From NCBI RefSeq assembly GCF_000015505.1, contig NC_008757.1, positions 1 through 64,000 on the forward strand: a stretch of DNA of 64,000 nucleotides, read 5' to 3'. This DNA comes from Polaromonas naphthalenivorans CJ2. GTDB lineage: Bacteria; Pseudomonadota; Gammaproteobacteria; Burkholderiales; Burkholderiaceae_C. This document shows, in pieces, positions 31,719 to 40,618 of this stretch; position 1 is the first letter of the stretch; the number at the start of each line of letters is the position of its first letter. Position numbers and translations under genes: made by a program. Under the pieces are notes generated by a model that did not search any database, was not told the DNA's origin, and was given only the letters and a program-made list of their open reading frames with translations.

Positions 31719-33758
31719 ATGAACACCGTTACCCATCAAGAAGTCCAAGCCCTTGAAGCCGCTGCGCCCTCGCAAAACATGCTGCTGGTGCCGCTATCGC
31801 AGCTTCGCCCATCCAAGCGCAATGTGCGCAAGACCTTGGGCGCTTCCATCACCGAACTGGCCACCAGCGTTGAGCGCGTAGGCCTGCTGCAAAACCTGAC
31901 CGTGACTCTTGCCAGCGATGGCGAGCATTACGAAGTGGTGGCCGGTGGCCGTCGCCTTGCGGCATTGAAATTGCTGGCTAAGAAACGGCGCATTGCCAAG
32001 GATTACGCGGTGCCTTGCCTGCTGGTGGCCGATGCCTCGGCCCGCACTGCCAGCCTGACCGAGAACGTGCAGCGCGAAGCCATGCACCCCGCCGACCAGT
32101 TCGAGGCGTTCGCCGACTTGATCGCGGAAGGCCGACCCATCGAAGACATCGCCGCAGACTTTGGCGTGACCCCGCTGGTGGTGCAGCGCCGCTTGAAGCT
32201 GGCGAATGTCTCGCCGCGCTTGATGGCCGACTACCGGGCCGATACCGTGAACCTTGACCAGTTGATGGCATTGGCGATCACCGACGACCACGCCGCACAG
32301 GAAGCCGCGTTCTACGATGCGCCGAACTGGCAGCGCAACCCGACCGCCTTGCGCGAACGACTGACCGAGCGGGAAATCGACGCCCATCGCCATCCGCTGG
32401 TGCGCTTTGTCGGGCTGGAAGCCTACGAGGCCGCAGGTGGTGGCATCCGGCGCGACCTGTTCGCGGATGCTGACCAAGGTATCTATTTGACCGATGCGGC
32501 ATTGATCGACCGGCTGGCGCAAGACAAGCTGGCAGGCATTGCCGACGAGGTGCGCCGCGAGGGTTGGGCGTGGGTGGAGGCGGTGCCCGCCGCCACCTAT
32601 GCCGACCTGCAAGCCTTCCAGCGTGCGCCGAAGGAACGGCGCAAGCCCAATGCCCGCGAGGCCAAGCGCATCGCCAAGCTGCAAGCGAAGGTACTGGAAG
32701 TCGGGGAAGCCTTGGATGCCGCCCTTGAGGCCGAGGATGAAGAGAAGGCCGAGGCCTTGCAGGAAGAAGGCGAACGCCTGGGTGAGCAACTGGAGGCGCT
32801 AGAAGCCGAATTGCTGGCCTATGGCTCGACTGTTCGCGCTGCTGCTGGTGCCATCGTCACCCTTGATCGGCAGGGCGAGCCTGTCATTCATCGCGGTCTG
32901 CTGCGCGATGCCGAGGCCAAGGCGTTGCGCACGCTGGCGAGGGTGCAAGGCGGTATCGACTCGGAAGACACCGAGGACGAGGACAGCCCCGAGCCGAAGA
33001 AGGCCGGAATCTCCGAGAAACTGGCACGCCGTTTGAGCGCCCACCGCACTGCGGCACTGCAAATCGAACTGGCGCGCAATCCGCAGGCATCGCTGGCCGC
33101 GCTGGTGCATGGCATGGTGCAGCGGGTCTTGCAGGACGCCCATGCGGTAGAGCTGCCCATCGGCATCAGCATCCGTCCACAGGACAGACTGGAAGGCTAC
33201 GCCCCGGACTGGCCGCAATCGCCTGCCGCTGTCGCCTTGCGGGAACTACAGCAGGCATGCGGTGAGAAGCTGCCGGAGGACGATGCCGAACTGTTCGCGG
33301 TGCTGCTGGCACTGTCGCAGGATGAACTGGTGCGGCTGCTGGCGGTGTGCGTGGCATCGACCGTGGATGTAGTTTCTTCGCGGGAACACGATGCGTCGGG
33401 TAAGGTGTTGGCTCAGGCGGTCGGGTTGGACATGGCGGCATGGTGGAAGCCGACTGCCGAGGGGTATTTCTCCCACGTCTCCAAGGCGGTGATTCTGGAA
33501 GCTGTGCAGCAGTTTGCACCCGGAAATGTCAGCCGACTGGCGAAGCTCAAGAAGGCCGACATTGCCAGCGAGGCCGAGCGGCTGGCCGAGGGAACGGGCT
33601 GGATGCCTGCCATGTTCAAGAGCGAGGACAGCACTAGCGCGGCGCAGGACGACGCGCAGCAGGAAAGTTCGCAGAACGCGACGAACGACACGCCAGAGGA
33701 AGCTGCGCAGGAGGCTGTCATCGAGATGGAGGCAGTGGCCGAGGCGCTGGCTGCGTAA
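31719..33758 (+). CDS. Large ParB/Spo0J-like protein
   Basis: A 679-residue ParB-superfamily protein, about twice the size of classical ParB. The N-terminal ParB/sulfiredoxin fold has VPLSQLRPSKRNVRK, the nucleotide-binding box GGRRLAALK and TENVQREAMHP. A helix-turn-helix follows (IEDIAADFGVTPLVVQRRLKL). Residues ~300-370 form an acidic coiled coil (LEVGEALDAALEAEDEEKAEAL), and the C-terminal third is unrecognised. Such long ParB-like proteins are typical of Tn4371-type ICEs. It is far from parA here, so a direct ParA partnership is uncertain. Confidence 0.88.
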   Translation: MNTVTHQEVQALEAAAPSQNMLLVPLSQLRPSKRNVRKTLGASITELATSVERVGLLQNLTVTLASDGEHYEVVAGGRRLAALKLLAKKRRIAKDYAVPCLLVADASARTASLTENVQREAMHPADQFEAFADLIAEGRPIEDIAADFGVTPLVVQRRLKLANVSPRLMADYRADTVNLDQLMALAITDDHAAQEAAFYDAPNWQRNPTALRERLTEREIDAHRHPLVRFVGLEAYEAAGGGIRRDLFADADQGIYLTDAALIDRLAQDKLAGIADEVRREGWAWVEAVPAATYADLQAFQRAPKERRKPNAREAKRIAKLQAKVLEVGEALDAALEAEDEEKAEALQEEGERLGEQLEALEAELLAYGSTVRAAAGAIVTLDRQGEPVIHRGLLRDAEAKALRTLARVQGGIDSEDTEDEDSPEPKKAGISEKLARRLSAHRTAALQIELARNPQASLAALVHGMVQRVLQDAHAVELPIGISIRPQDRLEGYAPDWPQSPAAVALRELQQACGEKLPEDDAELFAVLLALSQDELVRLLAVCVASTVDVVSSREHDASGKVLAQAVGLDMAAWWKPTAEGYFSHVSKAVILEAVQQFAPGNVSRLAKLKKADIASEAERLAEGTGWMPAMFKSEDSTSAAQDDAQQESSQNATNDTPEEAAQEAVIEMEAVAEALAA

Positions 33759-33776
33759 GGTAGCAATGACAAATGG

Positions 33777-33799
33777 CCCCGGCGCAAAATGCGCCGGGG
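33777..33799 (+). terminator. Terminator-like hairpin after the parB-like gene
   Basis: CCCCGGCGC and GCGCCGGGG enclose an AAAAT loop and are followed by TATTTTC. A second GC-rich stem (GGGCGCGGCA / TGCCGCGCCC) lies about 20 bases further on. Confidence 0.75.
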
Positions 33800-34522
33800 T
33801 ATTTTCTTGAAAAATCGGGCGCGGCAAGTGTGCCGCGCCCGGTCTAACAGCCGACAAGCCCCCCCAAAAAACCAAAAGCGCGCCCCGCCGTCATGGCGGG
33901 GCGCCGAATCGACAGGCACTCCGGCCCATGCCGGGCCTGCGCGTGCGATGCACTTGCCCAGGTAGAGCCCCCGCCGCAGCGGGCGGGGGCTGGGGTGCGC
34001 TGCACCTTGCTGCTGCCGGTTGTGCAAATGCGCGCCGTCCATGATGCTGACGGTTGGCCGTCAGTTACATCACGAAGGACGGTTCACCGACACGCCGCAC
34101 AGCCTTGCCATGAAGATTTCACGCCACGCTTCAACCCGTTTGCCGTCTGATACCGGGAGCGTTCCCGCCAGTCGTTCCCAGCCAGACCTTACCGACATCA
34201 AGGCGCATGCCGGCGCTGCCTTCCTGCGGGAATGCCGAGTTAGCCATCGCTCCATTCGGGCCAGTTCGACCCCTGCGTCCTTGGCTTGTCGTGAATCCTG
34301 GCAAGGGCACGGCTTACGCCTCGGGCTTCATGGCTGCAACCGTCTGGCCCAAACAATTTCCCTGGCGCTGTGCGCCTTCCTCGCGCAACAAATTCTTTGG
34401 GCCTCCCGGTCCTCCACGCTGTTGCGGCCGCTATGCGGTGCGGCCAGCCCGTCCCTCGCCGGGCGGATCACCGACAAGGACGCGATGGGCGCGATCTTGC
34501 AACCCCGAAAGGAAACTTCATC
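33800..34522. other. Long leader upstream of the DUF736 gene
   Basis: About 720 bases without a supported gene. Several GC hairpins are present and the last ~25 bases carry the DUF736 RBS. It does not share repeat R1 or R2, but it is the third long untranslated leader in the ICE core. Confidence 0.45.
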
Positions 34523-34831
34523 ATGGCTAACATCGGCACCTTCACCGCAGACAAAGACGGCTTCACCGGCACGCTTCGCACCCTGACGCTCAACGTCAAG
34601 GTCAAATTCATCCAGAACGACAAGACCAGCGAGAACGCTCCCGACTACCGCATCCAGGCAGCCAACGGGCTGGAAGTCGGCGCAGCATGGAAGAAAATCA
34701 GCCAGGCCGAGCGGCCTTACCTGTCGGCGAGCCTGGACGATCCTTCGTTCCCGGCCACCGTCTACGCCCGCCTCATCGAAGGCGAGGACGGCACGCACAA
34801 CCTGATCTGGTCGCGCAGCAAGGGCGACTGA
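34523..34831 (+). CDS. DUF736 family protein
   Basis: A 102-residue protein beginning MANIGTFTADKDGFTGTLRTLTLNVKVKF, the classical DUF736 opening, and ending DGTHNLIWSRSKGD. The family is small, beta-rich, and almost confined to conjugative elements of proteobacteria; its function is unknown. AAAGGAA precedes the ATG at 34523. Confidence 0.93.
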   Translation: MANIGTFTADKDGFTGTLRTLTLNVKVKFIQNDKTSENAPDYRIQAANGLEVGAAWKKISQAERPYLSASLDDPSFPATVYARLIEGEDGTHNLIWSRSKGD

Positions 34832-34877
34832 CGCCGCCCTTGCGCCCCGCCCATCGTGGCGGGGCATTCCCTGACGG

Positions 34878-35174
34878 TCAGTGCTCCGGCTCGGAAGCAG
34901 TCAGACGGCTTTCCGTCGCCGTCATCAAGTCGGCCGAACTGCAACCCAGCGCCCGTGCGATCTTGAGAATGATCGCCAGCGTGGGCATGTGTTCGCCGCG
35001 CTCAATCTTGCCCATGTGCGAGCGTTCGATGCCCGCCAGGTGGGCGAGCGTCTCCTGGGCAACCCCTTGCTCTGTTCTCAGCGCGCGCACCGCGGCGCCG
35101 AAGGCTTGTGCCGGTTCGGCCTCGAATGTGGTGGCGCCGGCCGGGCGGCCACGCTGGATTGATCGCTTCTGCAT
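34878..35174 (-). CDS. XRE-family transcriptional regulator
   Basis: A 98-residue repressor-like protein. An arginine-rich N-terminus (MQKRSIQRGRP) precedes a Cro/C1-type HTH: FGAAVRALRTEQGVAQETLAHLAGIERSHMGKIERGEHMPTLAIILKIARALG. It reads opposite to all other core genes and diverges from the DUF2958 gene. The shared upstream interval contains degenerate direct repeats that may be its binding sites. It is a candidate regulator of ICE maintenance or transfer genes. Confidence 0.88.
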   Translation of the reverse strand: MQKRSIQRGRPAGATTFEAEPAQAFGAAVRALRTEQGVAQETLAHLAGIERSHMGKIERGEHMPTLAIILKIARALGCSSADLMTATESRLTASEPEH

Positions 35175-35278
35175 GCACAGAAGCGTCGATTAACAGCACA
35201 ATTAAAACCACGTTATCTTTAACTCATTGGCTATTTCGGCCTACCATGTTGGATAGCGGCCTCTCGCTCTTTATTGCG

Positions 35279-35411
35279 CTTTTGCGCTTCTGCGTAAAGC
35301 CGGATTCGTGTTTCTGTGCTTCCGTGGATTCGTTGACTTCCATCTGTACGCTTTTGCGATCTTCCGTAAATCCTTATTGGCACATCCGAGGCTTTCTGTG
35401 CATCCAGCAAT
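35279..35411. repeat. Degenerate ~20-bp direct repeats between XRE gene and DUF2958 gene
   Basis: Four related segments lie in the same orientation: CTTTTGCGCTTCTGCGTAAA (35279), TTTCTGTGCTTCCGTGGATT (35311), CTTTTGCGATCTTCCGTAAA (35351) and CTTTCTGTGCATCCAGCAAT (35392), spaced 32, 40 and 41 bases. They fill the gene-free 440-base gap between the divergent genes and could be regulator or partition-protein binding sites. Confidence 0.5.
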
Positions 35412-35616
35412 ACGGTTTCGTGCGTCATCGGCTTTGTGGGCATCCTGGCCGCTCTCAGGTTCACCCCGCAGCGGAAAAGTGCGCGAGTCTGGCGCACGCC
35501 GCTTGCCGTCAACCCCGGCCCGCACCGGACCGTGTTGGGGTATGACGGCTGCGCTTGGCACGTGCGCCCCAGTCGCCTTGCTCCGCCGTGGAGTGAACCC
35601 TTTGAAGGAAGCGACC

Positions 35617-35967
35617 ATGACCCAATCTCTTATCACCGACGAACAACGCGCCCAACTGCTCGCCAATAGCCGAGCCAGTGCCGAAGGCCAGGACATTGAC
35701 CCGACGCCCGTCGTCAAGCTGTTCACCCCGGACGCGCACGCGACCTGGCTGCTCACCGAACTCGATCCCGAGGATGGCGATACGGCCTTTGGCCTGTGCG
35801 ATGTCGGAATCGGCATGCCCGAGCTGGGCAACGTGCGGATATCCGAGCTGGCGTCCATCGTCGGACCGTTGAAGCTGCCCATCGAGCGGGATCTGTATTT
35901 CGTTGCGCAGCGCACACTGTCAGACTATGCGCGGCTCGCCCGCATCAACGGTTCGATCATCGACTGA
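35617..35967 (+). CDS. DUF2958 family protein
   Basis: A 116-residue protein with the DUF2958 blocks LITDEQRAQLLANSRA, PVVKLFTPDAHATWLLTELDPEDGDTAFGLCDVGIGMPELGNV and LPIERDLYF. The family is typical of ICEs and plasmids, with no established activity. The ATG at 35617 follows GAAGGAAGCG. The upstream open frame back to 35308 runs through the repeat region and is not taken as coding. Confidence 0.9.
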   Translation: MTQSLITDEQRAQLLANSRASAEGQDIDPTPVVKLFTPDAHATWLLTELDPEDGDTAFGLCDVGIGMPELGNVRISELASIVGPLKLPIERDLYFVAQRTLSDYARLARINGSIID

Positions 35968-36328
35968 TAGAACCGCATGGCCCGCTGCGGCGGGCCATCC
36001 AGGCGCTGCCGCCTCCGGCGTACTGTGTCTATTTCGGTCTCAGTTCAGACCCTGATCGCATCAATCCAGACTATGCACCGCAGCGGTGCAAACACGACCC
36101 AAACAGTCACGATGCCTGGTGAGCCTTGCGGCACCGTGTTCGGATACTGCGCACCATTTCCGGTTGCGCAGCCGTCGCATTCGGACACCCCCTGCAACGC
36201 TTCGGAGTCCATTGGGCTTGACACTGCCAGTTTATTAAATGCCCCATGACGTTTTGACGATGACTCCATAGCTTCGTAGCACCGATGCCCGTGGCGACTG
36301 TTCCTGCTATCCGACAGGAGGTTGCGCC
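35968..36328. promoter_or_regulatory. Interval upstream of the DUF2285 gene with a 17-bp palindrome
   Basis: A gene-free stretch of 361 bases. A GC hairpin follows the DUF2958 stop (about 35977-35996). At 36074-36090, TGCACCGC and GCGGTGCA form a perfect palindrome around a single A, a candidate operator for the replication/transfer operon that begins at 36329. Confidence 0.5.
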
Positions 36329-37126
36329 ATGGCAGAGTTGAGTTCCGATCATTGGCGTCCGAGCGCCGCGTATCTCTATGTCCTGCACCTGGACGGCCCG
36401 GCCTTGGCCTGGGAATACCTGCGGCGCGACCTGGACTACCGGCGCGACTGGCTACGCCGTCAGCGCCACCCCGAGGTGGCGCAGCGCTGGGGCCTGCGCC
36501 TGCTGGAAGATCCCGGCCAGGATGCGCGGGACGCGCACCCGGCCTGGTTCCCCGACCACGATACCGTGGTGCAGCTCTATCCCGATGCTGATCCGCCACC
36601 CAATGCCGGCCTCTTCGAATTCTGGCGCATTCCCGGCCACAAGCAACTGATCCATGACGGCCGGCGCCTGGTGCTGATCGTTCGGCAACCGGGCTGCTGC
36701 CTGCGTATGGCGCTCGCGCCCGCGCTGGAGGACGGCATGGCTTACGTCTACGCCATCCGCGCCTGCCAAGCTCCTTGCGTCCGCTATCGCGCGCTGGCGG
36801 GCGAACTGAACAAGCTGCAGGAGGCCAGCAACACCACGCCTGCGGGAGTGGTCAAACCGCGTCCATCCCCGTCGTCATTGCTGGAACTACACACCCTACA
36901 GGCGCTCGACGGCACCCTGGCGGGTGCGTCTTTGCGCACGGTGGCCGACGTGCTGTTCGGCCCCGATGCCGTGGCCGAGGGCTGGCACGCTGATGGCGAT
37001 CTGCGCGCCCGCGTGCGCCGCTTGGTGCAACGCGGGAAAAAGCTGATGCGCGGCGGCTATCGCCGCCTCGCACAGCTTCCGCCGCTTGAGCAGGGACGTT
37101 TTGCATCGGACGCAAAACGTCCCTGA
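36329..37126 (+). CDS. DUF2285 domain protein
   Basis: A 265-residue protein of the DUF2285 group, with an N-terminal segment (DHWRPSAAYLYVLHLDGPALAWEYLRRDLDYRRDW) seen in many ICE and plasmid proteins, and a C-terminal region (RTVADVLFGPDAVAEGWHADGDLRARVRRLVQRGKKLMRGGYRRL) that looks like a DNA-binding winged helix. GGAGG lies just upstream. It precedes the AlpA-like HTH and repA genes and may regulate them. Confidence 0.88.
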   Translation: MAELSSDHWRPSAAYLYVLHLDGPALAWEYLRRDLDYRRDWLRRQRHPEVAQRWGLRLLEDPGQDARDAHPAWFPDHDTVVQLYPDADPPPNAGLFEFWRIPGHKQLIHDGRRLVLIVRQPGCCLRMALAPALEDGMAYVYAIRACQAPCVRYRALAGELNKLQEASNTTPAGVVKPRPSPSSLLELHTLQALDGTLAGASLRTVADVLFGPDAVAEGWHADGDLRARVRRLVQRGKKLMRGGYRRLAQLPPLEQGRFASDAKRP

Positions 37127-37210
37127 GCAGAACGCCGCGCTTTCTTGAGACTGGCCTCCATCCGGTCACGCTCTTGTGGCCGGCGATCCTGACCGATGGA
37201 GGTTCACACC

Positions 37211-37513
37211 ATGAGACCAGTCCCCTTGCGGCCCGCTGCCGCACCCGCTGCCACGCAGCAACCCGCACAGCCTGTGCGCTACCTGACCAACGACGAGGCC
37301 GCCGAGTTCCTGCGGCTGTCGCCGCGCACATTGGAAAAACAGCGCGTGATCGGCGGCGGGCCGCGCTTCCGCAAGTTCGGTCGACGTGTCATGTACGCGG
37401 TGGCCGACCTCGAAACCTGGGCGGATGCCCGTAGCTTCGAGGCCACTTCCGACCCCGAATACGCCGAGCGCCACTCTGGCGACAGCCGCGATGGTCAGCA
37501 TGGTCGCCGCTGA
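37211..37513 (+). CDS. AlpA/excisionase-like helix-turn-helix protein
   Basis: A 100-residue protein with a MerR-type HTH typical of AlpA and Xis proteins: YLTNDEAAEFLRLSPRTLEKQRVIGGGPRFRKFGRRVMYAVADLETWA. It is preceded by a GGAGG and starts at ATG 37211. Members act as excisionases or regulators in mobile elements. It sits between the DUF2285 gene and repA in the conserved ICE order. Confidence 0.9.
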   Translation: MRPVPLRPAAAPAATQQPAQPVRYLTNDEAAEFLRLSPRTLEKQRVIGGGPRFRKFGRRVMYAVADLETWADARSFEATSDPEYAERHSGDSRDGQHGRR

Positions 37514-37536
37514 CCTTAGGCAAGCCAGGCACGCCG

Positions 37537-38400
37537 GTGACGCTCGCCATGTCCAGCCCATCGCTGCTGCCAGCGCAGACTATGCAGCAGCACGAACAGC
37601 TCGACCTGTTTCGCGCGCTGCCGGGCGACATGGCGCCGCGCGACGCCCAGGACTTGATGGCCTATCCGTTCTTCTCGCTAGCCAAGTCGCGGCGTATTGC
37701 GCCGATCGACTTTCGTTCCGGCGGCGTAACCGTGCGCGTGGAAGGCACGGCCGAGCATGGCATCGCCACGATCTGGGATGCCGATATCCTGATCTGGGCC
37801 GCCAGCCAGATCGTGGAAGCGCGGGATGCTGGCATTCGCAGTTCGCGCCGGATGCAAGCCACTCCCTACGAGATCCTGCGCTTCATCGGGCGCGGTACGT
37901 CGCTGCACGACTACCAGCGCCTGAAGGCGGCGCTGGACCGCTTGCAGTCCACCAGCGTGGCGACTTCGATCCGGGAAACAACAGGCAGACGCCTGCACCG
38001 CTTCTCGTGGATCAACGAGTGGAAGGAGCGGGCCGACAGCAAGGGGGTTCCGCTGGGCCTCGAATTGATTCTGCCGGACTGGTTCTATGCCGGCGTGCTG
38101 GACGAAGCCCTGGTACTGACCATCGACCCGGCGTATTTCAAGCTCACGGGCGGTATCGAGCGCTGGCTGTACCGCCTGGTGCGCAAACACGGTGGCAAAC
38201 AGCCCGGTGGCTGGCAGTTCGACTTCCCGCACCTGCACCGCAAATCGGGCAGCTCGGCACGCTTCTCGGACTTCGCCTACGACCTGCGTGCCTTGGTGGC
38301 ACGGCAGTCGTTGCCGGGTTACACCCTGAGCATCGAGCGATTGCCGGGAGAGCCGGAAATCCTGGCTTTCCGGCCCGTGCCGCAAACGGCACGGGGATAA
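37537..38400 (+). CDS. repA: Replication initiator protein RepA
   Basis: A 287-residue plasmid-type initiator of the replication initiator protein A family. Recognisable blocks are PFFSLAKSRRIAPIDFRSGGVTVRVEG, GTSLHDYQRLKAALDRLQSTSV and ERWLYRLVRKHGGKQPGGWQFDFPHLHRKSGSSARFSDFAYDLRAL. The start is GTG 37537 or, four codons later, ATG 37549. Three iteron-like repeats and an AT-rich tract directly downstream form a likely origin, so the excised element probably can replicate. Confidence 0.9.
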   Translation: MTLAMSSPSLLPAQTMQQHEQLDLFRALPGDMAPRDAQDLMAYPFFSLAKSRRIAPIDFRSGGVTVRVEGTAEHGIATIWDADILIWAASQIVEARDAGIRSSRRMQATPYEILRFIGRGTSLHDYQRLKAALDRLQSTSVATSIRETTGRRLHRFSWINEWKERADSKGVPLGLELILPDWFYAGVLDEALVLTIDPAYFKLTGGIERWLYRLVRKHGGKQPGGWQFDFPHLHRKSGSSARFSDFAYDLRALVARQSLPGYTLSIERLPGEPEILAFRPVPQTARG

Positions 38401-38423
38401 GTCGTGGACAACCTGTGAATGAC

Positions 38424-38484
38424 CTCGTGCTATCAGGCGCAAGGTGGCTCGTGCTATCGGGAGTACGTCTCTCGTGCTATCAGG
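38424..38484 (+). repeat. Iteron-like direct repeats (candidate oriV)
   Basis: Three copies of CTCGTGCTATCRGG lie at 38424-38437, 38448-38461 and 38471-38484, spaced 24 and 23 bases (about two helical turns). The second and third are extended by AGTACG. The first starts 24 bases after the repA stop. Confidence 0.8.
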
Positions 38485-38531
38485 AGTACGAATCGCCCGC
38501 AAAGCCAGTAACGGCGCGGGTTCCCGCCTCC

Positions 38532-38570
38532 CTTAACTTACCTAACTTAAAACCTCTAACTTTTAATAAG
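38532..38570. other. AT-rich tract, probable DNA unwinding element
   Basis: Next to the iterons is an AT-rich stretch with the motif TTAACTTA / CTAACTTA / CTAACTTT three times in a row, unlike the GC-rich surroundings. This is the usual arrangement of a melting region beside iterons. Confidence 0.65.
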
Positions 38571-38650
38571 AGCGTGCCGGTTCGGTGGATAAGTGCTGAA
38601 ACCGGCTTTGAACCCCGCTTTCAAAACCGTTTGCCAGCAGGAGCAAGGCC

Positions 38651-39289
38651 ATGATCATCGCCTTGCTCAACCAAAAAGGCGGGGTCGGCAAGACCACGCT
38701 CGCCACCCACATCGCCGGTGAACTAGCGATGCAGGGCAAGCAAGTCATCCTGCTGGATGCCGATCCGCAAGGGTCATCCCTGGATTGGACACAACGGCGC
38801 AGCCAGCAAGGGCTGCCCAGATTGTTCAGCGCAGTCGGCTTGGCAAGGGAAACCCTGCACCAGGAAGCGCCAGAACTGGCCAGGCGCTGCGATCACATCG
38901 TTATTGATGGTCCACCCAGAATCGCCGCACTCGCGCGCTCCGCGCTGCTGGCGGCCGACTGCGTGCTGATCCCGGTGCAACCCAGTCCTTACGACGTTTG
39001 GGCCAGCGCCGAGATGGTGGCGTTGATCCGCGAGGCCCAGGTCTTCAGGCCAACGCTGCGCGCGGCCTTCGTCATCAACCGGCGGGTCAGTACCACGGTC
39101 ATCGGGCGCGAGGCGCGCAACTCGCTCGCCGATCAACCGCTGCCAGCACTGCGTGCGGAGATTCGCCAGCGTATCGTCTTTGCCGACAGCGTGGCCGCTG
39201 GTCGGCTTGCACGCGAACTGGTGCCGGACAGCGCTGCCGCGCGTGAGATCACTGCGTTGGTTGATGAGCTGCTGCGGTGGTCGCCATGA
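38651..39289 (+). CDS. parA: ParA-family partition ATPase
   Basis: A 212-residue small ParA. The deviant Walker A box QKGGVGKTTLA (K9 to T16), the Walker A' region LLDADPQGSSLDW and the Walker B-like IVIDGPP are intact. Small ParA proteins lack an N-terminal HTH, so repression is normally done by a partner. The start is ATG 38651 after CAGGAGCAAGGCC. It begins an uninterrupted ATGA-overlapping chain of genes to traF. Confidence 0.93.
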   Translation: MIIALLNQKGGVGKTTLATHIAGELAMQGKQVILLDADPQGSSLDWTQRRSQQGLPRLFSAVGLARETLHQEAPELARRCDHIVIDGPPRIAALARSALLAADCVLIPVQPSPYDVWASAEMVALIREAQVFRPTLRAAFVINRRVSTTVIGREARNSLADQPLPALRAEIRQRIVFADSVAAGRLARELVPDSAAAREITALVDELLRWSP

Positions 39290-39528
39290 CCAGCAAGCGC
39301 ATCGCCATCGGCGCACGTCCACCGGCGAATCCGCAAGCCGAAGCCTGGATTCGCCAGGGTGAAGGTGCAGACATCAACAAGGGCGATCTCTACACCGCGC
39401 GCCTGACCCTCGACGTGACGCCCGCGCTACGCGCTCGCATCAAGGTCTCAGCTTTCACCCAAGGCACCACGGTGGCCGAACTGCTGCGCGCCTTGCTGGA
39501 ACATGAGTTCCCGGAGAAGACACCATGA
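39286..39528 (+). CDS. Small partition partner (ribbon-helix-helix-like)
   Basis: An 80-residue basic protein overlapping parA by four bases (ATGA). The C-terminal half, YTARLTLDVTPALRARIKVSAFTQGTTVAELLRALLEHEFPE, fits a strand followed by two helices, as in ribbon-helix-helix ParG/StbC-type DNA-binding partners of small ParA proteins. I infer this from position and pattern; the sequence match is weak. Confidence 0.65.
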   Translation: MTSKRIAIGARPPANPQAEAWIRQGEGADINKGDLYTARLTLDVTPALRARIKVSAFTQGTTVAELLRALLEHEFPEKTP

Positions 39529-40070
39529 ATACAAACACGCAGGTCCAACCAACAACAAGCGCGGCTGCGCCACCGCCATCGCTGCCCGCACTTACCGGCC
39601 AAGTCGGCAATGTGCCGCTGACCCGCGTGGCACTCGCTTACGTGGACAAGCGCATCAACCTCTATCTGCGCTTCGGCAACCCGGCGCGCACTATCCAGCT
39701 CGACCGCTGGCGGCGCAGCGCGGTGTTCCTGCCGGCGTTCATCTTCTGCCGCATCCGCTGGGAGTCCAACGACTACGGTACGACCCGCTGGCAGCTCATG
39801 GTGATGCAGGCCTGCACGCCGCTGGACGCAGTGCAGCGCATTCCCGGCATACACCCCGGCGCGCGCATCCTGCTGCACGCCGAAGGTGAACGACAGGTGC
39901 AGGCCGTGCTGCCATTGATAGACGCCATCGAAGCACTGGGTATCGCCCCCATCGACGTGTCGCCAGCGTACTGGCGCACGCTGGGCAACCGTCTCTCCGC
40001 ACACCTGGCGCTGCCGCAATACACCGCCGAGCGGCATGCCGCCTGGCTCGCCGGGAAGGAATTGCAATGA
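39525..40070 (+). CDS. DUF2840 family protein
   Basis: A 181-residue protein of the DUF2840 family, found between parA and traF in Tn4371-type ICEs. Family blocks are VPLTRVALAYVDKRINLYLRFGNPARTIQLDRWRRSAVFLPAFIFCRIRWESNDYGT and the C-terminal LGIAPIDVSPAYWRTLGNRLSAHL. It overlaps both neighbours by ATGA. Its function is unknown, but the strict gene order suggests a role in partition or conjugative transfer. Confidence 0.9.
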   Translation: MNTNTQVQPTTSAAAPPPSLPALTGQVGNVPLTRVALAYVDKRINLYLRFGNPARTIQLDRWRRSAVFLPAFIFCRIRWESNDYGTTRWQLMVMQACTPLDAVQRIPGIHPGARILLHAEGERQVQAVLPLIDAIEALGIAPIDVSPAYWRTLGNRLSAHLALPQYTAERHAAWLAGKELQ

Positions 40071-40618
40071 CTGCCAAACCTCGCTCGCGTCTGTGCGCTC
40101 ACCTTGTGTTGGCAGTGCTGTCCACTTGCGGCCTTGCTGCGATGGCCTGGGCATCCTTTGCGATGCCTTCGGCACATGTCGTCTACAACCCGTCCAACAG
40201 TGTGCCGGTCGGCTGGTATCGCATCGAATCGGTCACTTCGCCAGCCGACTCGCTGCACGTCGGCAGCATCGTGCTGGCCCGGCTTCCGGCAGAAGCGGCC
40301 GCACTGGCTGCGCAGCGTGGCTACCTGCCGCCACACATTCCGCTGCTCAAACGTATCGGTGCGGTTGCTCCTCAAGACGTTTGCATCGTCAATGGTGTTG
40401 TGCGCATTGACGGCGTGCCGGTGGCCGCCGTGTTGCGCACCGACCGGATGGGGCGTCCGCTGCTTTCCTGGCAGCAGTGTCGGGCGCTTGCCGAAGGTGA
40501 ACTGTTTCTGCTCAGTGTCACCAATCCGGCGTCGTTCGACAGCCGGTATTTCGGGCCGATTGCTGCATCCGCCGTGATCGGTACGGCGCAGTCGGTCTAC
40601 CTGGAGAAGCAACCATGA
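40067..40618 (+). CDS. traF: TraF-type S26 signal peptidase
   Basis: A 183-residue membrane-anchored protease of the TraF/LepB (S26C) family. An N-terminal hydrophobic helix (residues 10-32) precedes the catalytic serine S45 in YNPSNSVPVGWY and the general-base lysine K95 in PLLKRIGAV. In RP4, TraF matures the conjugative pilin and cyclises it. It overlaps DUF2840 by ATGA. Confidence 0.92.
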   Translation: MTAKPRSRLCAHLVLAVLSTCGLAAMAWASFAMPSAHVVYNPSNSVPVGWYRIESVTSPADSLHVGSIVLARLPAEAAALAAQRGYLPPHIPLLKRIGAVAPQDVCIVNGVVRIDGVPVAAVLRTDRMGRPLLSWQQCRALAEGELFLLSVTNPASFDSRYFGPIAASAVIGTAQSVYLEKQP

